Positions 23,153-32,356 of a stretch of 64,000 nucleotides of DNA are shown here, in pieces. The notes below the pieces were generated by a model that saw nothing but the letters and a program-made list of their open reading frames with translations, did not search any database and was not told where the DNA came from. Each line of letters starts with the position of its first letter. Within the stretch, counting starts at the first letter, position 1. Source of the stretch: Cryoendolithus antarcticus (lineage: Eukaryota > Ascomycota > Dothideomycetes > Cladosporiales > Cladosporiaceae); assembly GCA_002077065.1 (NCBI GenBank), contig NAJO01000028.1, forward strand, positions 558,001 through 622,000. The letters run 5' to 3'. The translations under genes and the position numbers were made by a program.

Positions 23153-24793
23153 AGTGGAAGTGACTCACGCCTGATCGCGTGTGTACGTGCCTGAAGTATC
23201 GCAGCATGGTGAGGCAACAGGCTCACAATGATAGCTGAAGGAGGATGCAGTTCGCTCTGCTTGCTGTAGAGTCGCCCTATCTGTCGCCTGATAGTCAGAT
23301 TGTTGCCTACAGACTTACAGCCTCAGTACCGCCCTACTATGGCACCCATATGTCGTGATGTTGATCGCTGATCGTGAGGAGTCTCGGGCTCTCGAGGTAC
23401 GGAATTGGAAGACGTTGAAGCTCAGACCACTTTCTGGAAATGTGGACGCCACGACAACGGCAGTCGCGTTCACCAAACCGCATCACCCGGGAACCTATCG
23501 TCCACGACCACGTCAAGTTCCCCCCAAGTGGTGCTGACGACAGTCTCGTCCCGTGCGTGGTTTGCACATGTGGTCTCATACGTCTAGCTGTGTAGATCAA
23601 AACAGTATCGAGGGTGTCATTGAGAGAACATCACGCTTGGCAAGGTCCGCATGGCGCTAAGAGTAAGTACACTTCACCACATTCATTTTTGACGGCAATG
23701 AAATCGAGGCTACATATCGCTGTCATGTCAGCTCTCTGGACAGCTACCAGTGAACACGCGAGCTGATCTCGCCGTGCGCCTTGAAACAGGATTACTATAT
23801 GAGGACGAGTGTCAAAGTTCCCAAAGTCACAGCGCGACAGCCCGACAACAGATGCACAGGGCCGGAGTTCATGTTGGTCTTCAACCCCGATGGTGATGCC
23901 ATCCTGACTAATGGCTTAGTACCGCAACGCGCCGTTCTTACGCTTGTCGAGGAAGACTCTGCGCAATACGCAACTACTCCACATGGCCGTGGCAATGCGG
24001 AGGCTATGTCGTTCTCAACGCAGCATGGTGTTCACCCAACATTGCTAAGCCGGTGAGATGCGAAGTCATTTGTCGCGCAGGTTCTATTGAAGAAGTGGCA
24101 GTGCTAGTGCGATGAGAGGAGTCAGCGCGAATTGAATGAGTCAGAAATGATGCTGTATGAGACGTCCCGAATATTGTGCATCCACAAGGACTAGCTCGGA
24201 GCTCTTCGTCAGCAGAATGCCACAATGAGGATGGTCGTCCCAGTCCTTGTCCGAGCGCCGCCCTCTGCGAACCGGCAGACAACGGCAGGAGCTCTGTCCG
24301 CCGTGGGGCCAAGCTTGCCGCAGGATTCGGGTTCGAGTCTGAGCTGCCCCAGACACGTGGGTGGGCCTGCATCGGGCTGCTTAGCCCCATGCACGGAGTT
24401 CGCGTCTCTCTCACTACGAGTGCGACTCATAATCCAGCCTTACACCCTACCAAGGCAGCAAGGAGACTGCCCAATCGCGAGTGCTTAGCAACGCGGCGTT
24501 GGATTGACTTTCACGCCATTGTTCCACTGCTTGCGAGTGCTGCGGCATGCTCGGAGTACGCCATGATCATTATTGCTCACAATATGCATTAATACAGCCC
24601 AGGGTGGCCTAACCACGTACGCGGTGTCTGTATAAGTATTACCGTCTCACCACGCAGTTGAGTATTTCGTTCTTCATCAACACATAAAAGCAAATACAAG
24701 ACTACCAAGATCGAGATCACTCTACACTCAACGCCAATAGCAATCATCTTTTCGACCAGTACCCTCAACATCAAGATCGACGAACCTGCAACC
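23153..24793. other. Upstream region between two divergent genes
   Basis: No recognisable gene. A 91-codon frame near 23781-24056 lacks an ATG start and family signal. The last 200 bases look like a promoter and leader (see next entry). Confidence 0.4.
24630..24793 (+). promoter_or_regulatory. Promoter and leader of the small repeated-motif gene
   Basis: A TATA-like GTATAAGT lies at about 24630-24637. It is followed by a CA-rich leader containing several CATCAA and ATCATC tracts down to the ACCATG start context. Such leaders are common on strongly or conditionally expressed fungal genes. Confidence 0.45.
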
Positions 24794-25323
24794 ATGCATC
24801 CATCATCAATGATCTCTTCTACTGCCTCTCCGATTCACGCCTCTCGACAATACCCAGCCCGTCAACAGTCCACTTCTACCTCGTCCACATCACCTCGATC
24901 ATCAACAATGTCAAATCGCACCGAGGACTACCTTCCAACCTACTCAGCTGCCACGGACGGCCAGCGGCTACCAGCCTACACAGACTCCAAGTCTCAGTCA
25001 GCACAGGCTCCACGGTCCAAATTCGCGACGATCAAGCACATTCTGAGCGGCGATGCGCACAAGAATCACCACGCTGTTCTCGAGGCTGCTGCAACTGCCC
25101 AACCTGCGACAAGGAAGCAATACAGTCAATCGACATTCAAGCACATCTTGAGTGGTGACGCTCATAAGCACCACTTCGCTGTCCTCGACGCTGCTGCAGC
25201 TCACTCCTCTCAATCGTCAAGTCAAGATCAGCAGAGGACGACCATGAGTACGTTTTCCTGAGAGGCTTGATCTAATGGCCACTTAGCTAATGCTCAACAG
25301 AGAACACAATTCGCTTCAATTAA
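24794..25323 (+). CDS. Small protein with duplicated KHILSGDAHK motif, function unknown
   Basis: Two exons (24794-25247 and 25301-25323) with a 53-nt GTACGT...CAACAG intron give 158 aa; without splicing the frame stops after TMSTFS. The N-terminal half is rich in Ser, Thr, Pro and Gln. The C-terminal half holds two copies of a motif of about 22 residues: TIKHILSGDAHKNHHAVLEA near 76-95 and TFKHILSGDAHKHHFAVLDA near 115-134. There is no signal peptide or membrane segment. I do not recognise the family. The repeat, small size and strong-looking promoter suggest a regulated cytosolic or nuclear small protein, but this is inference. Confidence 0.7.
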
Positions 25324-25996
25324 AGGTCGCTATCGTCTGCGCGGGCAAGATGTTGTATTTGATAACAATTGATCTCGGGATGGGTCATCAGATTGCAATG
25401 TAGCTCCCAAGCGCTGGGAGCTACTCGTCGGATCGTCACGATGGCATGCAAAAAGGAGCCGGGGTCGGCGGCGTTTGGGGTGTTTCATGGTCTTGGGAGA
25501 ATGTTGTAATGCGCTATTCGAATTAAGATTGAGGGAGGTATACTAGGTGTAGCGTCAAATAAACTGGCAAAAACGACAAATTGAGCACGTTCACTTCGTC
25601 CACTTCACAAATGCTTCTATACAAGGCTAAAGGCTTCGCTGATCTGGATTTTGGACTGAGCATCTGCCCACTGAGCATCGCAAATTGCAGGTACTTTAGA
25701 AAAGGGGAGTGTGTCGTAGCCCACCTGTCAAGAATGAGGACCTTTCCACAATCGTAGCGACGATGGGACGACACTGACGACGTTTTGAAAGTAGCATGAG
25801 ATCACGAAGAATAAAGGGTTGCCAAAGCAACCCTCTCATTGGTGGACGAAGCTTCCCCATTGGGAACGTTGCTTGATTCGCCATTACTCAGCGGTATCAC
25901 TTCGCTGTAAACGCATGGGTCGTGGGAACGAGTCCACAATGATCGTAAAACGCCCATCGCCGGACGAGATGGCTTCACTCGTTCACACGCGTAACG
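25324..25996. other. Intergenic, upstream of second Zn2Cys6 factor
   Basis: No gene recognised. Confidence 0.4.
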
Positions 25997-27508
25997 ATGG
26001 TACAACGACGAACTCTGTCATGGTGCTTGTCCTCCACCGCTGACCGTGCAACCCTGCAAATGCTGACCAGGCCATCAGTCCCGAATGCCATACTCGGCAC
26101 ATCAAATGCCGTGGCGGCACGCCTTGCGAGCCTTGTCAGAGATTCGGCAGGAAATGTAGCAAAGATAGTGGGCCGATCTTCGTAGAGGCTATGACCGTGG
26201 CCCTCTCGAACGATCCCCGTCCGGCCTTCAAGAGCTCACCTGCCAGTCATCACCGAAACGATCCCACCACCAAGCTGCCAGAGGTAGAGCGCGCTGTGTA
26301 CTCGAGGTTGCATGTCCGGGACCAACTACGCCAGTACTATCTGACAAGTGTGGCTCCCGGGCTAGACACGCCAGATCCGCTTCGACACTTCGGCACCACT
26401 ATCCCTGCTCTCGCACAGTCATGTCATGCACTGTCATTGGCAGTGCTAGCCCTCGCAGCAGCACATGCAGAAGGGGCTGATGATGTGGAAACTCGGGATT
26501 TCGTGATCGTCGGGCAAGGCTTCCAACGAGCGTGTTCGTGGGCGCTTGAGCCCCATCTCCTTGGTGAAGAGAGTCTTGCGCTAGAGATCTTAGCCGCTGT
26601 CGTGCTACTGAGGTTGGCTGTTCAATTGAGCGGCTCTCCAGCGGTGACCGCAGACTCTCTGCCATCTCTTCAAACCTTCGCCGATGCGTGGAAGGCCTCC
26701 CCATCATCTGCGCTGCATGGCGCCTTGTTCCTCACAGCGCTGCAGTCCGACATCCGGCTCGCGTGGCTAAATCGCCAGCCAGTACCACGCTTGAACATAG
26801 GCGTCTGTCTCATGAAGTACGTTTGCTCTCACATCGAAGACCCGCGAATATGGCACGCTCGGGCGATCATGCTTGTGGCTCAAGCGTTGAGGCACTGTCA
26901 TGGAGGTCCTGAGGAGAAGACGCTAGACAACTGGCTACAGATCAATGTGTCTTCTGAGTCGTGGTTTGATGTGCTGCCGCGGAACTTCGATGCGGTGGCA
27001 TTCGAGGAGGGTCGTGGGACCAAACCCTTTGGCAAGCTGGTCTACCAAGAGGGCGTCCATGGTGAAGTTCCCTTGCGTCTATGGTTACGCCAGTGAGCTT
27101 GGTGGAGCTGACAGACTCCGACAGCTTTGGCGCAAATCTACTACATGCTCGCTCGGCTGCTCATGATTAATCAAGCTCCGCAAGGAATACGGAAGTGGGC
27201 CTCTGAGACTAGCCGAAAGGTAAGCAGCCCTCTCCTGATAGTGATACAGTCTCTGACATGTCGTCGTTTGTGTAGCTTGAGACAAGCCGCCTCGTGAGGC
27301 AGATCTACGCCACGGCTGAAGGTCACCGCAATGATCCCAGTATCGTGCTAGTGTGCGCGTTGCTGAGTTCGCAGCGTATGGCCCTATCTTCCTTCCCAGC
27401 TAGTGACCGTCATGGTGCTGATTGAACATAGTTGGCTATACAGTCACAGATCTTCCACAAGATTGGGCCGGGCATAGTTACCTACCAGTGACCGCTGTCG
27501 ATGAATGA
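25997..27508 (+). CDS. Zn2Cys6 transcription factor
   Basis: Five exons (25997-26022, 26079-27061, 27125-27219, 27276-27375, 27432-27508) give 426 aa. The first exon encodes only eight residues plus two bases of the first zinc Cys. After the 56-nt intron the cluster reads Cys9, 12, 19, 25, 28 and 35 (spacing 2-6-5-2-6), a perfect Zn2Cys6 motif that appears only when spliced. The rest fits the fungal-specific transcription-factor domain, with QIYYMLARLLMINQAPQGIR near 340 and a C-terminal SYLPVTAVDE. Introns are 56, 63, 56 and 56 nt; unspliced reading gives early stops. It lies 0.7 kb upstream of a dehydrogenase on the same strand, which might be a target. Confidence 0.82.
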
Positions 27509-28224
27509 TGCTATGCTGTATGGTTGTGAGCTCTCCGGGAAGCCGAAGAACTGGTGACATGGGCTTATACAGCTGGTGATGGGGACAGGTGTTGCCGTCG
27601 CAGCAGAGTCTTCTGATGGGACGAGTCCGTATCCTCGTGTGTGTACCATGTGAAAGGACCTGCTCGAACAACAGGAGCCTGTCCATTGAGAGTTATGGTC
27701 GTAGGGTTGGAACCGTTCGGTTCGCGGAGACGTCGGCATATTTACTCGAATCTGGAATGGTTATGACTGCCTTATGATCGGTGCTGGGATAGCACTCGAA
27801 TGGCCTAGACAGCATCGAGCAGCTTCGTCCGCCAGGTGCACGTACATATGCAGGCTGAATAATTGGGATTTAGTTCTTGGAAATAATCTGGCTAGTAAGC
27901 TTGCCTATTGCTTCAGACTGCACTTGCAGGCTAAGGCAAATTACCATTGTTGCCAACCGCAATGGGAAGCTTCGTCCGACTTGGCGACTTGTCCTATGCC
28001 AGAAGCTTTGACGATTGACATTCAGCTGAGCATCATGGATCACAGGCTTAACAATCAAGGCCTGTATGGGAGCTCCACACGGCCTTCAAAGCGATGGATA
28101 AGTATCCACGAGGCGTCTCTAACTTGGCCATGCGCTCCTCACAACATAGCACGACCATCCGACAGTTCAACCTCGCGATACTGCCATCGAACTCACCGAC
28201 GGACACACCAATCTTACCTTCAAC
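27509..28224. other. Intergenic, upstream of dehydrogenase
   Basis: No gene recognised. The only long plus-strand frame overlaps the dehydrogenase start out of frame. Confidence 0.4.
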
Positions 28225-29303
28225 ATGCCGTCGTATCTCGTTGTCGGTGCCGCCCGTGGCATAGGTGTACGTCGTCTCTGAGCTGTAGAGAAGAGGTCCT
28301 GCTGACAACGCTCGCCCAGTTCGAGTTCGTTAATCAGCTCGTAAGCTCGCATCCCGGCGTCTGCCTAGTGATCACCTACTAACATCCTTTGAGTCGGCCG
28401 TTCCAGGCAACCAGGTCACTGGCCTCATCCGCAGCCAGGCGACAGCCTCCGCACTCAACGACCTAGCAGCAGAGCGATCAAATATTCACGTGATCGAAGC
28501 CGACATCTTCAGCCCAGACAGCCTCCGCGAAGCGGTGGCCAAGGTGGAGAAAGTCAGCAACGGCGCGCTCGACGTCTTGATCCACAATGCGTACTCCGCG
28601 GGCACAGAGGTGATGTTTCTGTCGGCGAGCCAGTTGTACGTCCACAGTCCCACGAAAGTGAACGGTATCGAAGCTAATCACGCAGTAGTACCGGAAAAGA
28701 AACGGAGCTGCATCAGGAACTCACTGAGACGGTAGAGACCACCTACCTGACTTGACCATATGGTGATGCCGCTGACACCGCTTCCAGATCAAAGCCAACG
28801 TCATTGGTCCCATGCTTACCATCAATGCCTTCCTGCCCTTGATCCGAAAAGGCGCCGAGAAGAAGCTCATCTACATTACTACCGGAGCAGCGGACGTCGA
28901 CATGACGAGGGTCTCCAGGCTGACCGGACAAATCGGCTACTCCGCCAGCAAAGCGGCTGGCAATATGGTCATGGCGAAGTACGCCGGCGATCTGGCGGAA
29001 TCCGGTATCAAGACCCTGTCGATTGCGCCCGGGTGGGTGGAGACGCCTGCCAGTGAGTTTTCCTGTCAGTTCGTAAACTGCGCATCGTGGCTAACGGTTT
29101 CGTGCGCAGCCGAGGGCCTGACCCAGAACCCCGAGGTATTTGAGTACTTGGTCAACGCTTTCAAACGCATCGACCCGAACGTCAAGGGCATGATCACGGC
29201 TGAGCAGTCGATCAAGGCGATGTTGGAGGTCATTGACAAGCTCGACGCGGAGGGCTCGGGAGCGTTCGTGAGCCATCATGGGAACAAGAAGTGGGTTGAC
29301 TAG
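28225..29303 (+). CDS. Short-chain dehydrogenase/reductase (NAD(P)-dependent)
   Basis: Six exons (28225-28266, 28320-28356, 28407-28635, 28686-28731, 28788-29052, 29110-29303) give 270 aa. The Rossmann start is YLVVGAARGIG. The NAG-type motif is HNAYSAG. The active-site pair is Tyr and Lys in GYSASKAAGN. The usual catalytic Ser position reads YITTGAADVD, so Thr stands where Ser is common. Intron 2 is best read as GC-AG (28357-28406, with a TACTAAC branch point), which leaves the PGNQVTGLIR segment expected in the family. A GT-AG alternative (28359-28414) would lose two residues. This is a cytosolic oxidoreductase of unknown substrate. Confidence 0.85.
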
Positions 29304-29815
29304 GCAATTATTGAAGGCCTGTGAGCATGTATTTCGGACAATGGGTGTACAGTCCGAGGGTCCAGTTTGGAAACTCGGTCGAGCTTCACGTTGTCTATCG
29401 CCTACCTCGCGTTACTGGTACGGGTGATGGGCTCGTCAACTTCAAGTTTCATGAGTGTTCTTCTCTCATCTGAGCTAGTGTCGCACAACACAACCAATAG
29501 ATAGGCTTGAAGATCGTATAATCACATCGATTTGGCCAACATTCTTGATGGAGGTGAGGTGGTGAGTGTCGTAAGTTTGCCACTGGTTTCGAAGCGCAAC
29601 GTCAACCCTGCTGAGCACAGCCCTGTTCTGTAGTCAGCACGCCAAGTGAAACCGCGACAACCACTTCCTCCCCCTTCACGTTCCCATCACCACCGCCATC
29701 TAACTTCAAAGCACATCAATCACCTCACGAGTATCAAGCTATCATCTCCGCGACACCGACAGTATCTGGAAGGTCGAGCGCGAGCGCACCTAAACCCGCC
29801 CAAACACCCCCCAAC
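29304..29815. other. Intergenic, upstream of synaptobrevin
   Basis: No gene recognised. The last 150 bases are C-rich and A/C-rich, consistent with a leader. Confidence 0.4.
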
Positions 29816-30353
29816 ATGTCTAACCGCGACGACCTCTACGACCCTCCGCCACAATGGCAGAACGAAAACCACGGCAACAGCAGCACAAGCGGCACGCGCC
29901 CGGAGGAAATCCAGAAGGTATGGCCCCCAAAGCCCCTCGACCGCCTCTCCGTGAGTCCCCGGCTGGCAGGCAACTACATACTAACCACCCCTGCCCTTTT
30001 CAGGAAGTCGCCAAAGCCGTCGACCAGATGCGCTCCAACCTCGTCAAGGCCTCAGATCGCGGCGAGAACATCAACAGATTGCAGGATAAGACCGACAACT
30101 TGGCGACCTCGGCGCAGGGCTTCAGACGGGGCGCGAACAGGGTGCGCAAGCAGATGTGGTGGAAGGACATGAAGATGAGGATGTGCATCATTGTGGGGAT
30201 TATCGTGTTGTTGATTGTTATCATTGTGCCTAGTGGTGAGTACTTGCCCTCAAATTTGGACTGGAAAGAGGCAGCAGCATAGGAACTGCGCCTCTGATCG
30301 ATCAGAAGCACAGAGACTGACTTGAGATTGTAGTCATCGCATCGAAGCACTAG
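29816..30353 (+). CDS. SNC1: Synaptobrevin/Snc-type v-SNARE
   Basis: Exocytic vesicle R-SNARE that pairs with plasma-membrane Sso/Sec9. Three exons (29816-29917, 30004-30235, 30334-30353) give 117 aa. The SNARE helix holds the ionic-layer Arg in [20 protein letters not shown], followed by [18 protein letters not shown] and a C-terminal membrane anchor [18 protein letters not shown]. The last seven residues (VIASKH region) come from exon 3. Intron 1 has two in-frame donors, GTATGG at 29918 and GTGAGT at 29951. The first aligns with other Snc proteins, while the second would insert eleven residues before the helix. Confidence 0.92.
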
Positions 30354-31006
30354 AGGCGAAGTGGAGGCGAAGTGGAGGCAACGGGGAGGCACACACGAGG
30401 CGCTGATAATGCTGAGGAGCGGTGCAGATGTGGAGATGAAGCGGAGGAGCTGTACAGAGGACGGGGACGGGGAGGGAGGACACGACATACCCGAACACCT
30501 ATACCTGCGCGCGAGTGGAGTGGGTATCACTTTCATGATGGAGTAATGGGATAAGCGATTGCATTCACCTGGCTCCTGTTTTACTACACATTAGCACTGC
30601 TTTCTCGAGCATGTTCGTCTGCCCAGTTCGTCGAGACATGCTTTGACAACTGCTCAATCACGAAGCAGCTTCCTTTGCGCGGCTCGGCGGTGGTGTTGAG
30701 GCTGCCCTGGCCTCGCAGCCAGGCCGGCAGCGTGATGCGTAGCTGTGTTCGATTGCCATGGAAAAGAGATGAACACGATCACGTATATCCTGCGTTCGTC
30801 TCCACTGACAAGCCAATGACATCTAATACTACGCACTCGGCAATGCGGTCCATCACGTTTGGAATTTGTACCGTAGTCGTACTGAACGAAAGAGCGTTCA
30901 TCGTCACTTCCATCAAAAGTTGAAGTCATGACCTCACTTCCCTACGAGTGGCTCTTATACCTAGACTGAAGCACATCTACTGCAACAAATTGACGTACCC
31001 ACACAA
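30354..31006. other. Intergenic, 3' flank of synaptobrevin and Nudix promoter
   Basis: Directly after the synaptobrevin stop, 30354-30382 holds three near-copies of GTGGAGGCGA. No gene recognised beyond that. Confidence 0.4.
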
Positions 31007-32157
31007 ATGCGAGCGTTTAGTGCATCCCAGCGACTTATTCAACTGAGTCAGTCAATCACTCCTCGCGTGTGGTCAAGCACCCTCACAATGCCTCAAGCAC
31101 CATCAATTGATCGCATCAGCCCGCTCTCGGCCGACGAGGCGAAGTGGACGGAGTTGAGGAAGATAGAGGTACCTCCAATCTCATTGCCGGTCACTCGCAA
31201 ATAGATGCTAATTCGCAATATAGTGGACCGATCAGGTATGATGCTCTCGAAGTCATCTCGCCACTTACATAACCTGACCTCGACCTCAGGATGGCAAACA
31301 ACGCGTCTGGGAAGCCGCAGCACGCAAGACCCGCAAGTCGACTGGCATTGACGCAGTAGCTATCGCACCGATCCTTCACCATCCGTCGAAGCCTGTCAGC
31401 ACGATGATCATCCTGCAGTACCGCCCTCCCGTTGAGGCCTTCTGCGTTGAGTTCCCGGCTGGCTTGATCGACGAAGGCGAGACGCCGGAGGAGGCTGCAG
31501 TCAGGGAGCTGAAGGAGGAGACTGGGTACGAGGGCAAGGTATGTGATCATGCTGATTCATAGAGGTTATGGTCACATGATGCTGACATCGATCTAGGTAA
31601 GTGGGATCAGTCCAGTGCTGAGCTCTCAGCCAGGCATGGCGGCAACGAACATGAAGGTACGTGATATCTGACACGAATTTGCTCGCAGGTCGTCGATTGC
31701 AGTCCGACGATCGTCAGTGACCCGGGATTGACGACGGCGAACATGCAGGTAAGTCCAGATTGTCACTTTCACTATGCAACTACTTGATATTGACAACATC
31801 CAGATGGTCACAGTCGAAGTACATCTCGGCGAGAATGATGAGCAGCCGGAGCAGCATCTTGAAGCTGGCGAGCACATTGAACGAATCATTGTGCCGTTGA
31901 GCGAGCTGTACGACAAGCTACAAGGTACGTGATCCCCTGTCCTCCAGCTTCTGCTCCAAGGTCAATCGGAGCCCGACGGGAGTCCAACCACCTAACCAAT
32001 TGCCAGCTCTCTCGAAGGAGAAGGGCAAGATCCTGGATGCCCGGTAAGTCAAGATCCTCACTTCTTGGTGGCGATCGATTGTACTGATATGTGCAGGCTG
32101 TACCACTGGGCATTGGGGCTTCACTGGAGCCAGCGTTTGATCGACAGTAAGGAGTGA
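31007..32157 (+). CDS. YSA1: ADP-ribose pyrophosphatase, Nudix hydrolase with alternative exons
   Basis: Hydrolyses ADP-ribose to AMP and ribose-5-phosphate. Exons are 31007-31168, 31224-31235 (12-nt microexon WTDQ), 31290-31538, then either 31597-31656 or 31689-31748, then 31804-31924, 32007-32043 and 32097-32157. With one alternative exon the protein is 233 aa. The Nudix box covers residues 116-138 (GLIDEGET...REL-EE-GY), preceded by VEFPAG. The first 27 residues are basic and hydroxylated, so a mitochondrial presequence is possible; Met28 (31088) would give a cytosolic form. Residues 142-161 come from the alternative exon and correspond to the NUDT5 segment CSP...DPGL. All splice phases agree. 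It is convergent with the thioesterase gene. Confidence 0.9.
31597..31656 (+). other. Alternative exon 4a of the Nudix gene
   Basis: Sixty nt, phase 0 at both ends, encoding VSGISPVLSSQPGMAATNMK. The preceding acceptor is ATCTAG with a GCTGAC branch point; the donor is GTACGT. The exon itself begins GTAAGT, a perfect donor-like hexamer directly after the acceptor AG. The peptide shares 8 of 20 residues with exon 4b and keeps SP, PG and NM. Confidence 0.8.
31689..31748 (+). other. Alternative exon 4b of the Nudix gene
   Basis: Sixty nt, phase 0 at both ends, encoding VVDCSPTIVSDPGLTTANMQ. The acceptor is CTCGCAG with a CTGAC 14 nt from the exon 4a donor; the donor is GTAAGT. This version fits the NUDT5-like consensus (CSP...DPGL) better than 4a. 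Only 32 nt separate it from exon 4a. Confidence 0.85.
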
Positions 32158-32196
32158 GACGTTCGCTGATTGTATGCATGAAGAGTACGCTGCGCA

Positions 32197-32286
32197 GGGC
32201 TACACCAACGACATATATGTTGCGTTCGTGGCCTGGGGTTACAAGTTCGGTGGCGACGCATTGCGCGCCCAAAAGGCAAAGTAGAC
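32197..32286 (+). other. Possible 3' coding exon after the Nudix stop
   Basis: After the TGA at 32155-32157, an open frame with good codon use reads EEYAAQGYTNDIYVAFVAWG, continues with Gly/Ala/Lys-rich residues, and ends at TAG. A donor GTAAGG inside the last exon (32148) and an AAG acceptor would join it in phase, but the intron would be only 37 nt with a weak acceptor. It may be a C-terminal extension, a remnant of a neighbouring gene, or chance. Confidence 0.25.
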
Positions 32287-32356
32287 AAAGGCTAGGAATT
32301 CCATCCCAAGGATCCCAACATCCGGGCACACACGATGCGGTATTTTGCATCGGGCG

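Noticed and set aside
24320..24350. GGGTTCGAGTCTGAG resembling a tRNA T-arm/B box
   Set aside because: No acceptor stem, D-arm or anticodon arm could be paired around it.
27062..27166. Second Zn2Cys6 factor ending at the TGA after RLWLRQ
   Set aside because: A 63-nt in-phase intron leads into QIYYMLARLLMINQ and a coherent C-terminus, so the stop lies in an intron.
25997..29303. Secondary-metabolite cluster made of the Zn2Cys6 factor and dehydrogenase
   Set aside because: No synthase, transporter or tailoring enzyme lies next to them; the neighbours are housekeeping genes.
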